Assembly: GCA_947599875.1 (NCBI GenBank)
Contig: CANQFV010000016.1
Location: 1-54,794, forward strand
Direction: 5' to 3'
Origin: an uncultured Oscillospiraceae bacterium
GTDB lineage: Bacteria > Bacillota > Clostridia > Oscillospirales > Oscillospiraceae
DNA: 54,794 nt
A model generated the notes under the pieces. That model was not told the origin of the DNA and searched no databases. It saw only the letters and a list, made by a program, of their open reading frames with translations. This document shows positions 9,521 through 18,509 of the stretch, in pieces. Numbering within the stretch: position 1 is the first letter of the stretch; each line of letters opens with the position of its first letter. The position numbers and the translations under genes were made by a program.

Positions 9521-10660
9521 GTGGTAAACAAAAAACCGTTTATAGCCATGCTGCTCGCGGGAGGGCAGGGCAGCAGGCTGGGCGCCCTCACCAAGCACAT
9601 CGCCAAGCCCGCCGTGTCCTTCGGCGGGAAATACCGGATCATCGACTTCGCCCTCTCCAACTGCGCCAACTCCCACATCGACACCGTGGGTGTGTTGACC
9701 CAGTACAGGCCCTACCTTCTGAACACCTACATCGGCACGGGCGCCAGCTGGGATCTGGACTCCCACGACGGCGGCGTGGCTATCCTGCCGCCCTACGCCA
9801 CCGAGACGGGGGGACAGTGGTACGCCGGGACGGCGGACGCCATCTATCAGAATCTGGACTACATAAACCTCTATGATCCGGACTATGTGATCATCCTCTC
9901 CGGCGACCACATCTACCGCATGGACTACCGGAAGATGCTGCGCACCCACATCGACAACAACGCCGACCTCACCATCGCCGTGATGACCGTCCCCTGGGAG
10001 GAGGCCCCGCGTCTGGGCATCCTGGCCGCCGACGAGAACGGCAAGATCTATGACTTTGAGGAAAAGCCCGCCAAGCCCAAGTCCAACCTGGCCTCGATGG
10101 GCATTTACATCTTCTCCAAGAAGGTGCTGGAGGACAGCCTGATCGCCGACTCCAGGGACGCCGACAGCGAGCATGACTTCGGCAAGAACATCATCCCCAC
10201 CCTGCTGGCCCAGGGCAAGCGCCTCTTCGTCCACCGGTTTGAGGGCTTCTGGAAGGACGTGGGAACCATCCCCACCTTCCACGAGACAAGCATGGATCTT
10301 TTGGAGGCCGAGCCTGAGTTTGATCTGATGGCGGAGGACTTCCCCGTCCTCACCCAGGACGACAGCCTGCCGCCCCACTATGTGGGGCCCAAGGGCAGCG
10401 TGGACCGGGCCTTTGTGGGCAACGGCTCCGTGGTGCTGGGGCGTGTGGAACACTCCATCGTCTCCAACGGCTGCACCATTGAGGAGGGGGCCAGCGTCGT
10501 GGACTCCATCCTGATGCCCAACGTCACCGTGGAGAAGGGCGCCCAGGTGGTCAGAGCCATTGTGGGCGGCGGTTCCACCGTCAAGGCCAAGGCCGTCTTC
10601 GGCTCGGCGGACACCGCCCAGCCCATTGCCGTCGTCGGTGACGACGCGGTTGTTGAATAA
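9521..10660 (+). CDS. glgC: Glucose-1-phosphate adenylyltransferase, catalytic subunit
   Basis: The enzyme makes ADP-glucose, the glycogen precursor, from glucose 1-phosphate and ATP. The nucleotidyltransferase signature [14 protein letters not shown] is intact near the N-terminus. It is followed by [20 protein letters not shown], the sugar-binding GTADAIYQN and [10 protein letters not shown], and the GYWKDVGT-like GFWKDVGTI. The C-terminal third is a left-handed beta-helix of the LbH type. At 379 residues it is normal for Firmicutes GlgC. The start is GTG with AGGGAGGT 6 bases upstream. It is followed 15 bases later by its partner glgD; in Firmicutes the two usually form a mixed tetramer. 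Confidence 0.95.
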   Translation: MVNKKPFIAMLLAGGQGSRLGALTKHIAKPAVSFGGKYRIIDFALSNCANSHIDTVGVLTQYRPYLLNTYIGTGASWDLDSHDGGVAILPPYATETGGQWYAGTADAIYQNLDYINLYDPDYVIILSGDHIYRMDYRKMLRTHIDNNADLTIAVMTVPWEEAPRLGILAADENGKIYDFEEKPAKPKSNLASMGIYIFSKKVLEDSLIADSRDADSEHDFGKNIIPTLLAQGKRLFVHRFEGFWKDVGTIPTFHETSMDLLEAEPEFDLMAEDFPVLTQDDSLPPHYVGPKGSVDRAFVGNGSVVLGRVEHSIVSNGCTIEEGASVVDSILMPNVTVEKGAQVVRAIVGGGSTVKAKAVFGSADTAQPIAVVGDDAVVE

Positions 10661-10675
10661 GGAGGGTGTGAAATA

Positions 10676-11758
10676 ATGGATAGAGTTATCGGACTTATCG
10701 CCGCCAACTTTGAGACAAAGGACATGGGGGAGCTTACGGAGGACCGTACCATCGGTTCCCTTCCCTACGGCGGCAATTACCGGGTCATCGACTTCCCCCT
10801 TTCCAACATGGTAAACTCCGGCATCAACACCATCGGCCTTATTACCCCCTATAAGTACCGCTCCATCATCGACCACGTCGGCGCGGGCAAGGCCTGGGAT
10901 CTGGACCGGAAGAACGGCGGACTTTTCGTCCTGCCCGGCTCCGTCTTCGGCGTACACAGCGAGAACAGCCACTTCCTGCTGCGGGACATCCGCCGCAACG
11001 TCATCTATCTCCAGCGCAGCCCCGCCCCCTACATCCTGGTGACGGCGGCCAACGTCATCTCCCACATGGACTACCGGCCCCTGATCATGGAGCATATCAA
11101 GTCCGGCGCGGACATCACGATGGTCTACAACACCTGCGACCGGGACGAGCCTCACAGGCTGGGGGTGAATGTGGAGGACGGCCGCGTCACCGGCTTCAAG
11201 CCCAACCCCAGGAAGTATGAGGACGCCATGCTGGATACCTTTGTGATCTCCCGGGATCTTCTGATGAAGATCATGGAGTGGTATGCCGCCATCGACTATC
11301 TGGATTTCTTCGAGGCCATCGAGGGGGATCTGGACAAGATGGATGTGCGCGGCTACCGGTATGAGGGCTACGCCCGCCAGATGTTCACAAGCCGGGATTA
11401 CTTTGAGTATTCGATGGAGCTTCTGAATCTGGATGTGGCCAGGGAGCTGTTCACCCGGGAGAACCCCATCGCCACCAAGGCCGCCGAGTCCGCCCCCGCC
11501 AAGTATCTGGAGGGCGCCAAGGTGAAAAATTCTATGGTCTCCGCCGGGTCTCTGATCCGGGGCGAGGTGGATCACTCCATCCTGTTCCGGGGCGTGAAGG
11601 TGGGCCAGGGCGCCAAGGTGAAAAACTCCATCATCATGCAGCGCTGCGTCATCGAGGACGGCGCCGTGGTGGAGAATGTGATCCTGGACAAGTCCCAGGT
11701 GGTGAAGGCCGGCGCCGTGATCAAGGGCACCGGGGATACCACGTTCATCAAGTCGTAA
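10676..11758 (+). CDS. glgD: GlgD, non-catalytic partner of ADP-glucose pyrophosphorylase
   Basis: This is a GlgC paralogue of 360 residues. It keeps the fold (GGNYRVIDFPLSNMVNSGI, ISHMDYRPL, C-terminal hexapeptide-like repeats such as GAKVKNSIIMQRCVIEDGAVV) but lacks the N-terminal GGxGxRL nucleotide loop, reading GLIAANFETKDMGELT instead. That is the expected signature of the GlgD subunit, which modulates or stabilises GlgC rather than catalysing the reaction itself. It is preceded by GGAGGGTG and closely follows glgC, so the two are surely co-expressed. A strong GC hairpin (CCCTCCCCC...GGGGGGAGGG, about 11770-11801) separates it from glgA. Confidence 0.93.
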   Translation: MDRVIGLIAANFETKDMGELTEDRTIGSLPYGGNYRVIDFPLSNMVNSGINTIGLITPYKYRSIIDHVGAGKAWDLDRKNGGLFVLPGSVFGVHSENSHFLLRDIRRNVIYLQRSPAPYILVTAANVISHMDYRPLIMEHIKSGADITMVYNTCDRDEPHRLGVNVEDGRVTGFKPNPRKYEDAMLDTFVISRDLLMKIMEWYAAIDYLDFFEAIEGDLDKMDVRGYRYEGYARQMFTSRDYFEYSMELLNLDVARELFTRENPIATKAAESAPAKYLEGAKVKNSMVSAGSLIRGEVDHSILFRGVKVGQGAKVKNSIIMQRCVIEDGAVVENVILDKSQVVKAGAVIKGTGDTTFIKS

Positions 11759-11823
11759 ATCGTTGATCTCCCTCCCCCGTCAAAATACGGCGGGGGGAGG
11801 GACAGCGTAAAACGGAGGTTAAA

Positions 11824-13332
11824 ATGAGAAGAAAACTTCGCGTATTATTCGCCGCCTTTGAGGCCGTGCCGTTTATGAAGACCGGCGGGCTGGGCGACGT
11901 GGGCGGATCCCTCCCCCAGGCGCTGAAGGCCGCCGGGTGCGAGTGCCGCGTTATGATCCCCAAGTTTATGACCATCCCCGACGAGTACAAGGCCAAGATG
12001 ACCCACGTCACGGACTTCTATGTGCCCCTGGGCTGGCGCAACGTGTACTGCGGCATCGAAAAGCTCACCCACAAGGGCGTGGTCTACTATTTCGTGGACA
12101 ACGAGTATTATTTCAACAGGGAGCGGGCCTACGGGTACTTTGACGACGGGGAACGCATCGCCTTCTTCTCCAAGGCCATTGTGGAGTCCCTCCAGTATCT
12201 GCCGGACTTTAAGTGCGACGTACTCCACTGCAACGACTGGCACACCGCCCTGGCCCCCGTGTTCCTCCGGGAGTTCTATCAGGGGCTGCCGCTGTATGAG
12301 AACGTGAAGACCGTGTTCTCCGTCCACAACCTGAAGTTCCAGGGGCAGATGAGCGACTATGTGCTGGGGGATATTCTGGGCCTGTGGGGCATCCCGGCGG
12401 CGGCCAATCAGCTGCGGTGCGACGAGCGGAGCATCAACTTTATGAAGGGCGCTCTGCTCTACTCCGACATGCTCAGCACCGTGTCCAAGACGTATGCCGA
12501 GGAAATCAAGACCCCCTTCTTCGGGGAGCATATGGACGGCATTTTCCGGGACCGGGCCAGCGTCCTGTGCGGGATCATGAACGGCATCGACACCAAGGAC
12601 TGGGATCCCGCCACCGACCCCATGATCCCCTACCACTATGACCTGAAAAACCGGGAGGGCAAGGCCAAGTGCAAGGCGGAGCTGCAAAAGGAGCTGGGCC
12701 TTGAGGTCAACCCCGACAGGCCCCTGGTGGTGATGATCGGGCGCCTCACGGAGCAGAAGGGCATGGATCTGGTACAGCGGGTCATCGGGGAGATGCTGGA
12801 CCGCTCCATCCAGCTGGCGGTTCTCGGGACAGGCGACAAGCAGTATGAGGATATGCTCAGCTATTACGCCTGGGAGCGGGGCGGAAGCTGCGCGGCCTGC
12901 GTGCGGTTTGACGAGGCCCTCTCCCACCGGATGTACGCCGGCGCGGATATTCTGCTGATGCCCAGCCTCTTTGAGCCTTGCGGACTGAGCCAGATGATCG
13001 CCATGCGCTACGGCACGCTGCCTGTGGTGCGGGAGACCGGAGGACTGAAGGACTCCGTACAGCCCTACAACCAGTACACCGGCGAGGGCACGGGCTTCAG
13101 CTTTGCCAACTACAACGCCCACGAGATGCTGTTCACCGTCTTTAACGCCTGCGAGATCTTCTGGACGGACTGCTACGCCTGGAACAAGATCATCGACAAC
13201 GCGATGGCCGCGGATTTCAGCTGGGATCGGGCGGCCAAGGAGTATCTGGAGCTTTACGAGCGCACCCATCCGGAGATCGAGCCCTGGCGCAAGCGCAAGG
13301 ACGACAGCGAGGATGAGGCGGAGGCCGAATAA
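11824..13332 (+). CDS. glgA: Glycogen synthase (ADP-glucose)
   Basis: This GT5 glycosyltransferase elongates alpha-1,4-glucan from ADP-glucose. The ADP-glucose-binding motif KTGGLGDV lies near residue 19. DVLHCNDWHTALAPVF, VHNLKFQG and the C-terminal GADILLMPSLFEPCGLSQMIAMRYGTLPVVRETGGL-type region are diagnostic. The length of 502 residues is slightly longer than the usual 475-480 because of an acidic C-terminal tail (KRKDDSEDEAEAE). ACGGAGG precedes the ATG. Two GC-rich inverted repeats lie between this gene and the next (about 13338-13410) and could act as attenuating hairpins. Confidence 0.95.
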   Translation: MRRKLRVLFAAFEAVPFMKTGGLGDVGGSLPQALKAAGCECRVMIPKFMTIPDEYKAKMTHVTDFYVPLGWRNVYCGIEKLTHKGVVYYFVDNEYYFNRERAYGYFDDGERIAFFSKAIVESLQYLPDFKCDVLHCNDWHTALAPVFLREFYQGLPLYENVKTVFSVHNLKFQGQMSDYVLGDILGLWGIPAAANQLRCDERSINFMKGALLYSDMLSTVSKTYAEEIKTPFFGEHMDGIFRDRASVLCGIMNGIDTKDWDPATDPMIPYHYDLKNREGKAKCKAELQKELGLEVNPDRPLVVMIGRLTEQKGMDLVQRVIGEMLDRSIQLAVLGTGDKQYEDMLSYYAWERGGSCAACVRFDEALSHRMYAGADILLMPSLFEPCGLSQMIAMRYGTLPVVRETGGLKDSVQPYNQYTGEGTGFSFANYNAHEMLFTVFNACEIFWTDCYAWNKIIDNAMAADFSWDRAAKEYLELYERTHPEIEPWRKRKDDSEDEAEAE

Positions 13333-13445
13333 CAAAAAACCGTCCGGGGACGGCGCGCCCGTCCCCGGAAAACGGCCCCGGCGGCGGGTTTTCCGCCCCC
13401 CGGCGGGGCCGGCTATTCCATCGAACCAAAGGATCAAACAACTGT

Positions 13446-16400
13446 ATGAGAGCTTATCACAACTCCCGCGAGCTGAAATTTCGTGAACCTTTTGGCGCTG
13501 TCGCCCTCGGCGGCGCTGTTTCCATTTCCGTTGATACCTGGGACGGGGAGCCGGACTGGGCGGAGCTGAGGGTCCGGGTCAACAAGAGAGAGGATCAGTA
13601 TATCACGATGGAGCGCCACGGCGGGCGCTTCAGCTGCGTCTTTACGCCGGACAGCGCGGATCTTTTCCGGTATTCCTTCCAATTCCACTGGAATGACGGG
13701 GGATTTTGCCGCTACGGCCCCCAGTGGGGACGGACGGGCGGCGTGGGCCAGGTCTACTACGACGGAGACTGCCCGGACTATCAGATCACCGTCTACAAGC
13801 CGCGAAAGACGCCGGACTGGTACAAAAACGCCATCTGCTACCAAATCTTCCCCGACCGGTTTTTCCGGGGGGAGGATTTTCAGGAGAACGCCGGGCGCGT
13901 CTTCTCCCGGGAGCGCCGGGGGACGCCCAAGGCGCTGGTGAAGAAGTGGGACACCAAGGTGGGCTACAAGCGGATGCCCTCCGGGCGCATCAAGGTCTGG
14001 GAGTTCTACGGCGGCACCCTCCGGGGGATCCAGGAGAAGCTGGATTACCTCAAAAGCCTTGGGATCACGGTCATCTACTTAAACCCCATTTTTGAGGCCG
14101 CCAGCAACCACCGCTACGACACCGGCGACTACCGGAAGATCGACGGGCTGCTGGGGGACGAGGAGAGCTTCAAGAGCCTGTGCCGTGAGGCGGAGAGGCG
14201 GGGCATCTCCCTCATTCTGGACGGCGTTTTCAACCACACGGGGTGTGACAGCAAGTATTTCAACAAATTCGGAAATTACCCGGGACCGGGAGCGTTCCAG
14301 GGGCCGGATTCCCCCTATTACTCCTGGTACCGTTTTTACGATTTTCCCAACTCCTACGAGAGCTGGTGGGGCATTGACGACCTGCCGGACGTGGAGGAGC
14401 ATAATCCGGACTACAAGAACACCATCTACGGCGGGGAGGACTCCGTTGTGCGCCACTGGCTCCGGGACGGGGCCAAGGGCTGGCGCCTGGACGTGGCCGA
14501 CGAGCTGCCCGACGACTTTATCGAGGGGATCAAGTCCGCCGTGGTGGCGGAGAAGGGCGACCAGGGCCTGCTCATGGGGGAGGTCTGGGAGGACGCCTCC
14601 AACAAGGTGGCCTACGGGGAGCTGCGCCGGTATTTTCTGGGCACCGAGCTGGACTGTGTGATGAACTACCCCTTCCGCACCGGGGTGCTGGACTTCCTGA
14701 CGGGGAGCCTCCCGGCCTGGGATCTCCAGGAGATGATGGAGACCCTGAAGGAGAACTACCCGCCGGAGAATTTCAACGCGTCCTTAAACCTGATGGGCAG
14801 CCACGACAGGCCCCGGGTGATGACCGTCCTGGGCGGCGCGCCGGATCCCAACACCATGACCGAGGCGCAGCGGGGGGAGTACAAGCTGCCCGGCGACAGG
14901 CGCGGCCTGGCCAAGGGGCGGCTGTGGCTCATGGCCCTCTTGCAGATGACGCTGCCCGGCGTGCCCTGCGTCTACTACGGGGACGAGGCGGGGATGGAGG
15001 GGTATTCCGACCCCTTCAACCGCGGGCCGTTCCCCTGGGGACACGAGGATCGGGACGCCTTTACCATCTACCGCAACGCCATCAACCTGCGCCGGGGCTT
15101 CCCGGAGCTGGCGGGGGCGGGATTTGAGACGCTCTCTTATGGGGCGGACGTCTTCGGCTATACCCGCACCTGGGAGGATGGCGCCCTGACCGTCCTGGTG
15201 AACCGGGGCGGCGACACCCAGACCGTGCCCCTGGATATGCGCCTGGAGGACGTCACCGACGTGCTGGGCGGGGCCAGGTACACCATGCGGGAGGGGGGAC
15301 TGGATGTGACGCTGTGGCCGATGGGCTCGGCGATCCTCTACTTCCACCGCAGGGAGCGGCTGGGAAAGACCATGCCCCGCGGCTCCGGCGTTCTGGCCCA
15401 CATCACAAGCCTGCCCAACGGGAAAAAGCCCGGGGACATCGGCCCTGACGCCTACGCCTTTGTGGATTTCCTCCACGACTCCGGGCAGAAATACTGGCAA
15501 ATTTTGCCCCTGAACCCCACGGACGCCCACGGCTCCCCCTACGCGGGGGCCAGCGCCTTCGCCGGGAATATCGCCCTCCTGCCGGAGAGCGAGGAGGAGC
15601 TGCGGCGGCAGTTTGCCGCCTTTGTCCCGGATGAGGATTACCGGGACTTCCGGGCCAGGAACGCCAGGTGGCTGGAGCCGTACAGCGTTTTCGCGGCGGT
15701 GAAGGCGAAGATCAGCCCCCAGCGCTTTACCGCCTGGCCGGAGAAGTACAGAAGATACCGGCCGGAGCTGCTCACCGACCCGGAGATCGGGGAGGAGGCG
15801 GCCTTCCAGAGCTACTGCCAGTACCGCTTCGACAGGGCCTGGCACGGCCTTCGCGCCTACGCCGCCTCCCGGGGCGTCACCGTCATCGGGGACATGCCCA
15901 TGTTCGTCTCCGGGGATTCCGCGGACGTGTGGGCGGAGCCGGAGCTTTTCGCCGTGGACGGCAGGGGCGATCCGGCCCTGATCGCCGGCGTGCCCCCCAC
16001 ATACATGGACGCCGGTCAGCTGTGGGGGAACCCGGTGTACAACTGGGACGCGATGGAGGCCGACGGCTACGGCTGGTGGATGCGCAGGTTCGGGCGGATG
16101 CTGGAGCTTTACGACATCACAAGGCTTGACCACTTTATGAGCTTTGAGTCGGCCTGGGCCGTCCCCGCCGGGAAGAAACCGGTGGACGGGAGCTGGAGCC
16201 TGGGGCCGGGGCTGAAGCTCTTCCGGGAGGCGTACCGGGTCTTCGGGCCGCTGCCCTTTGTGGCGGAGGATCTGGGGGACATCACCCCGGCCGTCCGGGC
16301 GCTTCTGGCCCGCTGCGGCTTCCCGGGGGCGGATATCCTCCAGTACCAGAACGCCGATCCCCTTGACGGCTACTACCCGCCCAAGGAGAAGATCGGCTAC

Positions 16401-16682
16401 TCCGGCACCCACGACAATGAGACCCTGGCGGGCTTTGCCGCCGGGAAGTACCCGTCAAGGGACCCGGTGGAGACAGCCCGCAGGCTGAAGGAGAGGCTCT
16501 TCCGCTCCACCGCCCAGGTGGTGATCCTCCAGCTCCAGGACGTTTTGGAGCTGGGGAACGAGGCCAGGATGAACACCCCGGGCACCACCGGGAAAAACTG
16601 GAGCTGGCAGGCCGCGGAGACGGACTTTGAAGGCGCGTCAGAGCGCCTTTTGAGGGATACAATCAATACGAAAAGGAGCTGA
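13446..16682 (+). CDS. Bifunctional glycogen/maltodextrin-degrading fusion: GH13 alpha-amylase domain + 4-alpha-glucanotransferase (MalQ, GH77)
   Basis: One 1078-residue frame joins two complete enzymes. Residues 1-110 look like the beta-sandwich N-domain of neopullulanase-type amylases. Residues about 115-630 are a GH13 barrel with nucleophile Asp349 (GWRLDVADE), acid/base Glu379 (LMGEVWED) and Asp454 (GSHDRPR). From about residue 645 (GSGVLAHITSLPN) there is a full GH77 amylomaltase with Asp895 (RLDHFMSFESAW), Glu941 (AEDLGD) and Asp990 (GTHDNETL). All six catalytic residues are present, so both halves should be active. The fusion would cut limit dextrins or branch stubs and re-splice the short chains for phosphorylase. 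It sits between glgA and pgi. The ribosome binding site (AAAGGA) is rather far from the ATG. Confidence 0.93.
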   Translation: MRAYHNSRELKFREPFGAVALGGAVSISVDTWDGEPDWAELRVRVNKREDQYITMERHGGRFSCVFTPDSADLFRYSFQFHWNDGGFCRYGPQWGRTGGVGQVYYDGDCPDYQITVYKPRKTPDWYKNAICYQIFPDRFFRGEDFQENAGRVFSRERRGTPKALVKKWDTKVGYKRMPSGRIKVWEFYGGTLRGIQEKLDYLKSLGITVIYLNPIFEAASNHRYDTGDYRKIDGLLGDEESFKSLCREAERRGISLILDGVFNHTGCDSKYFNKFGNYPGPGAFQGPDSPYYSWYRFYDFPNSYESWWGIDDLPDVEEHNPDYKNTIYGGEDSVVRHWLRDGAKGWRLDVADELPDDFIEGIKSAVVAEKGDQGLLMGEVWEDASNKVAYGELRRYFLGTELDCVMNYPFRTGVLDFLTGSLPAWDLQEMMETLKENYPPENFNASLNLMGSHDRPRVMTVLGGAPDPNTMTEAQRGEYKLPGDRRGLAKGRLWLMALLQMTLPGVPCVYYGDEAGMEGYSDPFNRGPFPWGHEDRDAFTIYRNAINLRRGFPELAGAGFETLSYGADVFGYTRTWEDGALTVLVNRGGDTQTVPLDMRLEDVTDVLGGARYTMREGGLDVTLWPMGSAILYFHRRERLGKTMPRGSGVLAHITSLPNGKKPGDIGPDAYAFVDFLHDSGQKYWQILPLNPTDAHGSPYAGASAFAGNIALLPESEEELRRQFAAFVPDEDYRDFRARNARWLEPYSVFAAVKAKISPQRFTAWPEKYRRYRPELLTDPEIGEEAAFQSYCQYRFDRAWHGLRAYAASRGVTVIGDMPMFVSGDSADVWAEPELFAVDGRGDPALIAGVPPTYMDAGQLWGNPVYNWDAMEADGYGWWMRRFGRMLELYDITRLDHFMSFESAWAVPAGKKPVDGSWSLGPGLKLFREAYRVFGPLPFVAEDLGDITPAVRALLARCGFPGADILQYQNADPLDGYYPPKEKIGYSGTHDNETLAGFAAGKYPSRDPVETARRLKERLFRSTAQVVILQLQDVLELGNEARMNTPGTTGKNWSWQAAETDFEGASERLLRDTINTKRS

Positions 16683-16690
16683 AGATTCTT

Positions 16691-18271
16691 ATGGATGACT
16701 GGACAATGTTCGCAAACACCGTACTCTATTCCCCGGCGACGAAGCTGATGATGGAGTGGGGCGGGATGGATCTCAACGACGACTACATCTTCTCGATGGA
16801 GAGAAAGATGAACACCGCCCTCAAGGGAATGGCGGAGCTTGAGGCCGGCGCCATCGCCAACCCCGACGAGGGGCGCATGGTGGGCCATTACTGGCTGCGC
16901 GCCCCGGAGAAGGCCCCCACCCAGGAGCTGCGGGAGGCTATTGTCACCTGTCTTGACCGGGTGAAGGCCTTCGCCGCCGACGTCCACTCCGGGAAGATCC
17001 ACGGGGAGAAGGGCGGAAAGTTCAAATACGCGCTGGTGGGCGGCATCGGCGGATCGTCCCTGGGGCCTCTCTTCGTCAGCAAGGCCCTGGGCACCCCCCG
17101 GGATGAGATGAAGCTTTTCTTCCTGGACAACACCGACCCCGCCGGGATGGACGCCGTCTTCCAGGCGGTGGACGACCACGCGGACGAGACCCTGACCATC
17201 ATCATCTCCAAGTCCGGCGGCACCATCGAGACCCGCAACTGCCAGATGGAGGCCAAGGGCTTCTATGCCCGCCACGGCCTGTCCTTTGCCAAGCACGCCG
17301 TCACCGTCACCGGCGAGGGCAGCAAGCTGGACAAGACCGCCCAGGAGGAGGGCTGGATCCAGCGCTTCCCCATGTGGGACTGGGTGGGGGGCCGCACCTC
17401 CGTCATGTCCGCCGTGGGACTTCTGCCCCTGGCGCTCCAGGGCATCGACATCGACGGCTTTTTGAAGGGGGCCGCGGACTGCGATGAGCTGGGCCGCTGC
17501 GCCAACATTCTGGAAAACCCCGCCGCCATGATGGCCCTGGCCTGGTATCGGGTCTCCGGCGGCAAGGGCGGCGTCACTCAGGTGGTCCTGCCCTACAAGG
17601 ACAGCCTGGATCTGCTGGCCAAGTACCTCCAGCAGCTGGTGATGGAGTCTCTGGGCAAGGAGCTGGATCTGGAGGGGAACACCGTCCACCAGGGACTTGC
17701 CGTCATGGGCAACAAGGGCACCTCCGACCAGCACAGCTACGTCCAGCAGCTGGTGGGCGGCCCGGACAACATCTTCGTCATCTTCGTCCAGGTGCTGAAA
17801 GACCGGGAGGGGGACAGCGTCTGCGTGGGCGAGGAGTCCACCTCCGGCGACTACCTGAACGCCTTTATGCTGGGCACCAAGAAGAATCTGGAGGATCACG
17901 GCAAGAAGACCATGACCGTCACGGTGCCCTGCGTCTCCGCCTACAACGTGGGCCAGCTCATCGCCATTTGGGAGCGGGCCGTGGGCATCTACGCCAACCT
18001 CATCAACATCAACGCCTACCACCAGCCCGCCGTGGAGTACGGCAAGAAGTGCGCCGGCGTCCTCATCGACGTGAAGAACAGAGCCCGCGACCTGCTGCTG
18101 CGGGAGGGGAAGCCCATGACCGCCCCGGAGATCGCCGAGGCCCTTGACGCCGACGCCCAGGACGTGTTCAGACTGATGCTCCACCTGTGCGCCAACGACA
18201 GCGCCCTCACCATGAACGTGGACGAGGACGACGTGACGAACAGCACATTTGAAGTGTCGAAAAAGGCCTGA
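16691..18271 (+). CDS. pgi: Glucose-6-phosphate isomerase
   Basis: The enzyme interconverts glucose 6-phosphate and fructose 6-phosphate, linking glycogen turnover to glycolysis. Motifs seen are the sugar-phosphate-binding VGGIGGSSLGP and IIISKSGGTIET, GGRTSVMSAVGLLPLAL, and the catalytic Glu/His region GNKGTSDQHSYVQQL. The 526-residue length includes a C-terminal extension of about 70 residues that looks like a small helical domain (MTAPEIAEALDADAQDVFRLMLHL). AAGGAG precedes the ATG and the gap to the amylase-MalQ gene is 8 bases, so the two are translationally close. A family D element begins 5 bases after the stop codon. Confidence 0.94.
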   Translation: MDDWTMFANTVLYSPATKLMMEWGGMDLNDDYIFSMERKMNTALKGMAELEAGAIANPDEGRMVGHYWLRAPEKAPTQELREAIVTCLDRVKAFAADVHSGKIHGEKGGKFKYALVGGIGGSSLGPLFVSKALGTPRDEMKLFFLDNTDPAGMDAVFQAVDDHADETLTIIISKSGGTIETRNCQMEAKGFYARHGLSFAKHAVTVTGEGSKLDKTAQEEGWIQRFPMWDWVGGRTSVMSAVGLLPLALQGIDIDGFLKGAADCDELGRCANILENPAAMMALAWYRVSGGKGGVTQVVLPYKDSLDLLAKYLQQLVMESLGKELDLEGNTVHQGLAVMGNKGTSDQHSYVQQLVGGPDNIFVIFVQVLKDREGDSVCVGEESTSGDYLNAFMLGTKKNLEDHGKKTMTVTVPCVSAYNVGQLIAIWERAVGIYANLININAYHQPAVEYGKKCAGVLIDVKNRARDLLLREGKPMTAPEIAEALDADAQDVFRLMLHLCANDSALTMNVDEDDVTNSTFEVSKKA

Positions 18272-18276
18272 AGAAC

Positions 18277-18452
18277 CTGTCGGAAAAAGCCCTGAGGGGC
18301 CTTTTCCGACAAGGGGAACGTGCGAATTCTCGGAGCGAAATTAGAATTTCGCTCCGGGAATTCTGCTGCCGCGCCGCAGCGCACGGCCAAGGCCGCACGT
18401 TTGCGCGGCAAGAGGGATTTTTTGCAAGGCGCATGTCCTTGCAAAAAATATT
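18277..18452 (+). repeat. Multi-hairpin element D2 after pgi
   Basis: Four successive hairpins are visible. H0 is TGTCGGAAAA/TTTTCCGACA. H1 has a stem starting GAATTCtCGGAGCGAAATT paired with its complement. H2 has lower stem GCCGCGC/GCGCGGC and apical CGGCC/GGCCG. H3 is ATTTTTTGCAAGG/CCTTGCAAAAAAT around CATGT. The linkers GTGCG, CTGCT and AAGAGGGATTTTTT match other copies. It is oriented with the upstream gene. Confidence 0.75.
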
Positions 18453-18509
18453 TTTATTTAATTTACTAATTTACTTTGAAACAAAAAGCAAGAAATGGGC
18501 TGAGACGGT

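Noticed and set aside
18416-18452. H3 of the D elements as a simple Rho-independent terminator
   Set aside because: The T tract is on the 5' side and an A tract on the 3' side when read with the upstream gene, so it would not work as a standard terminator in that direction.
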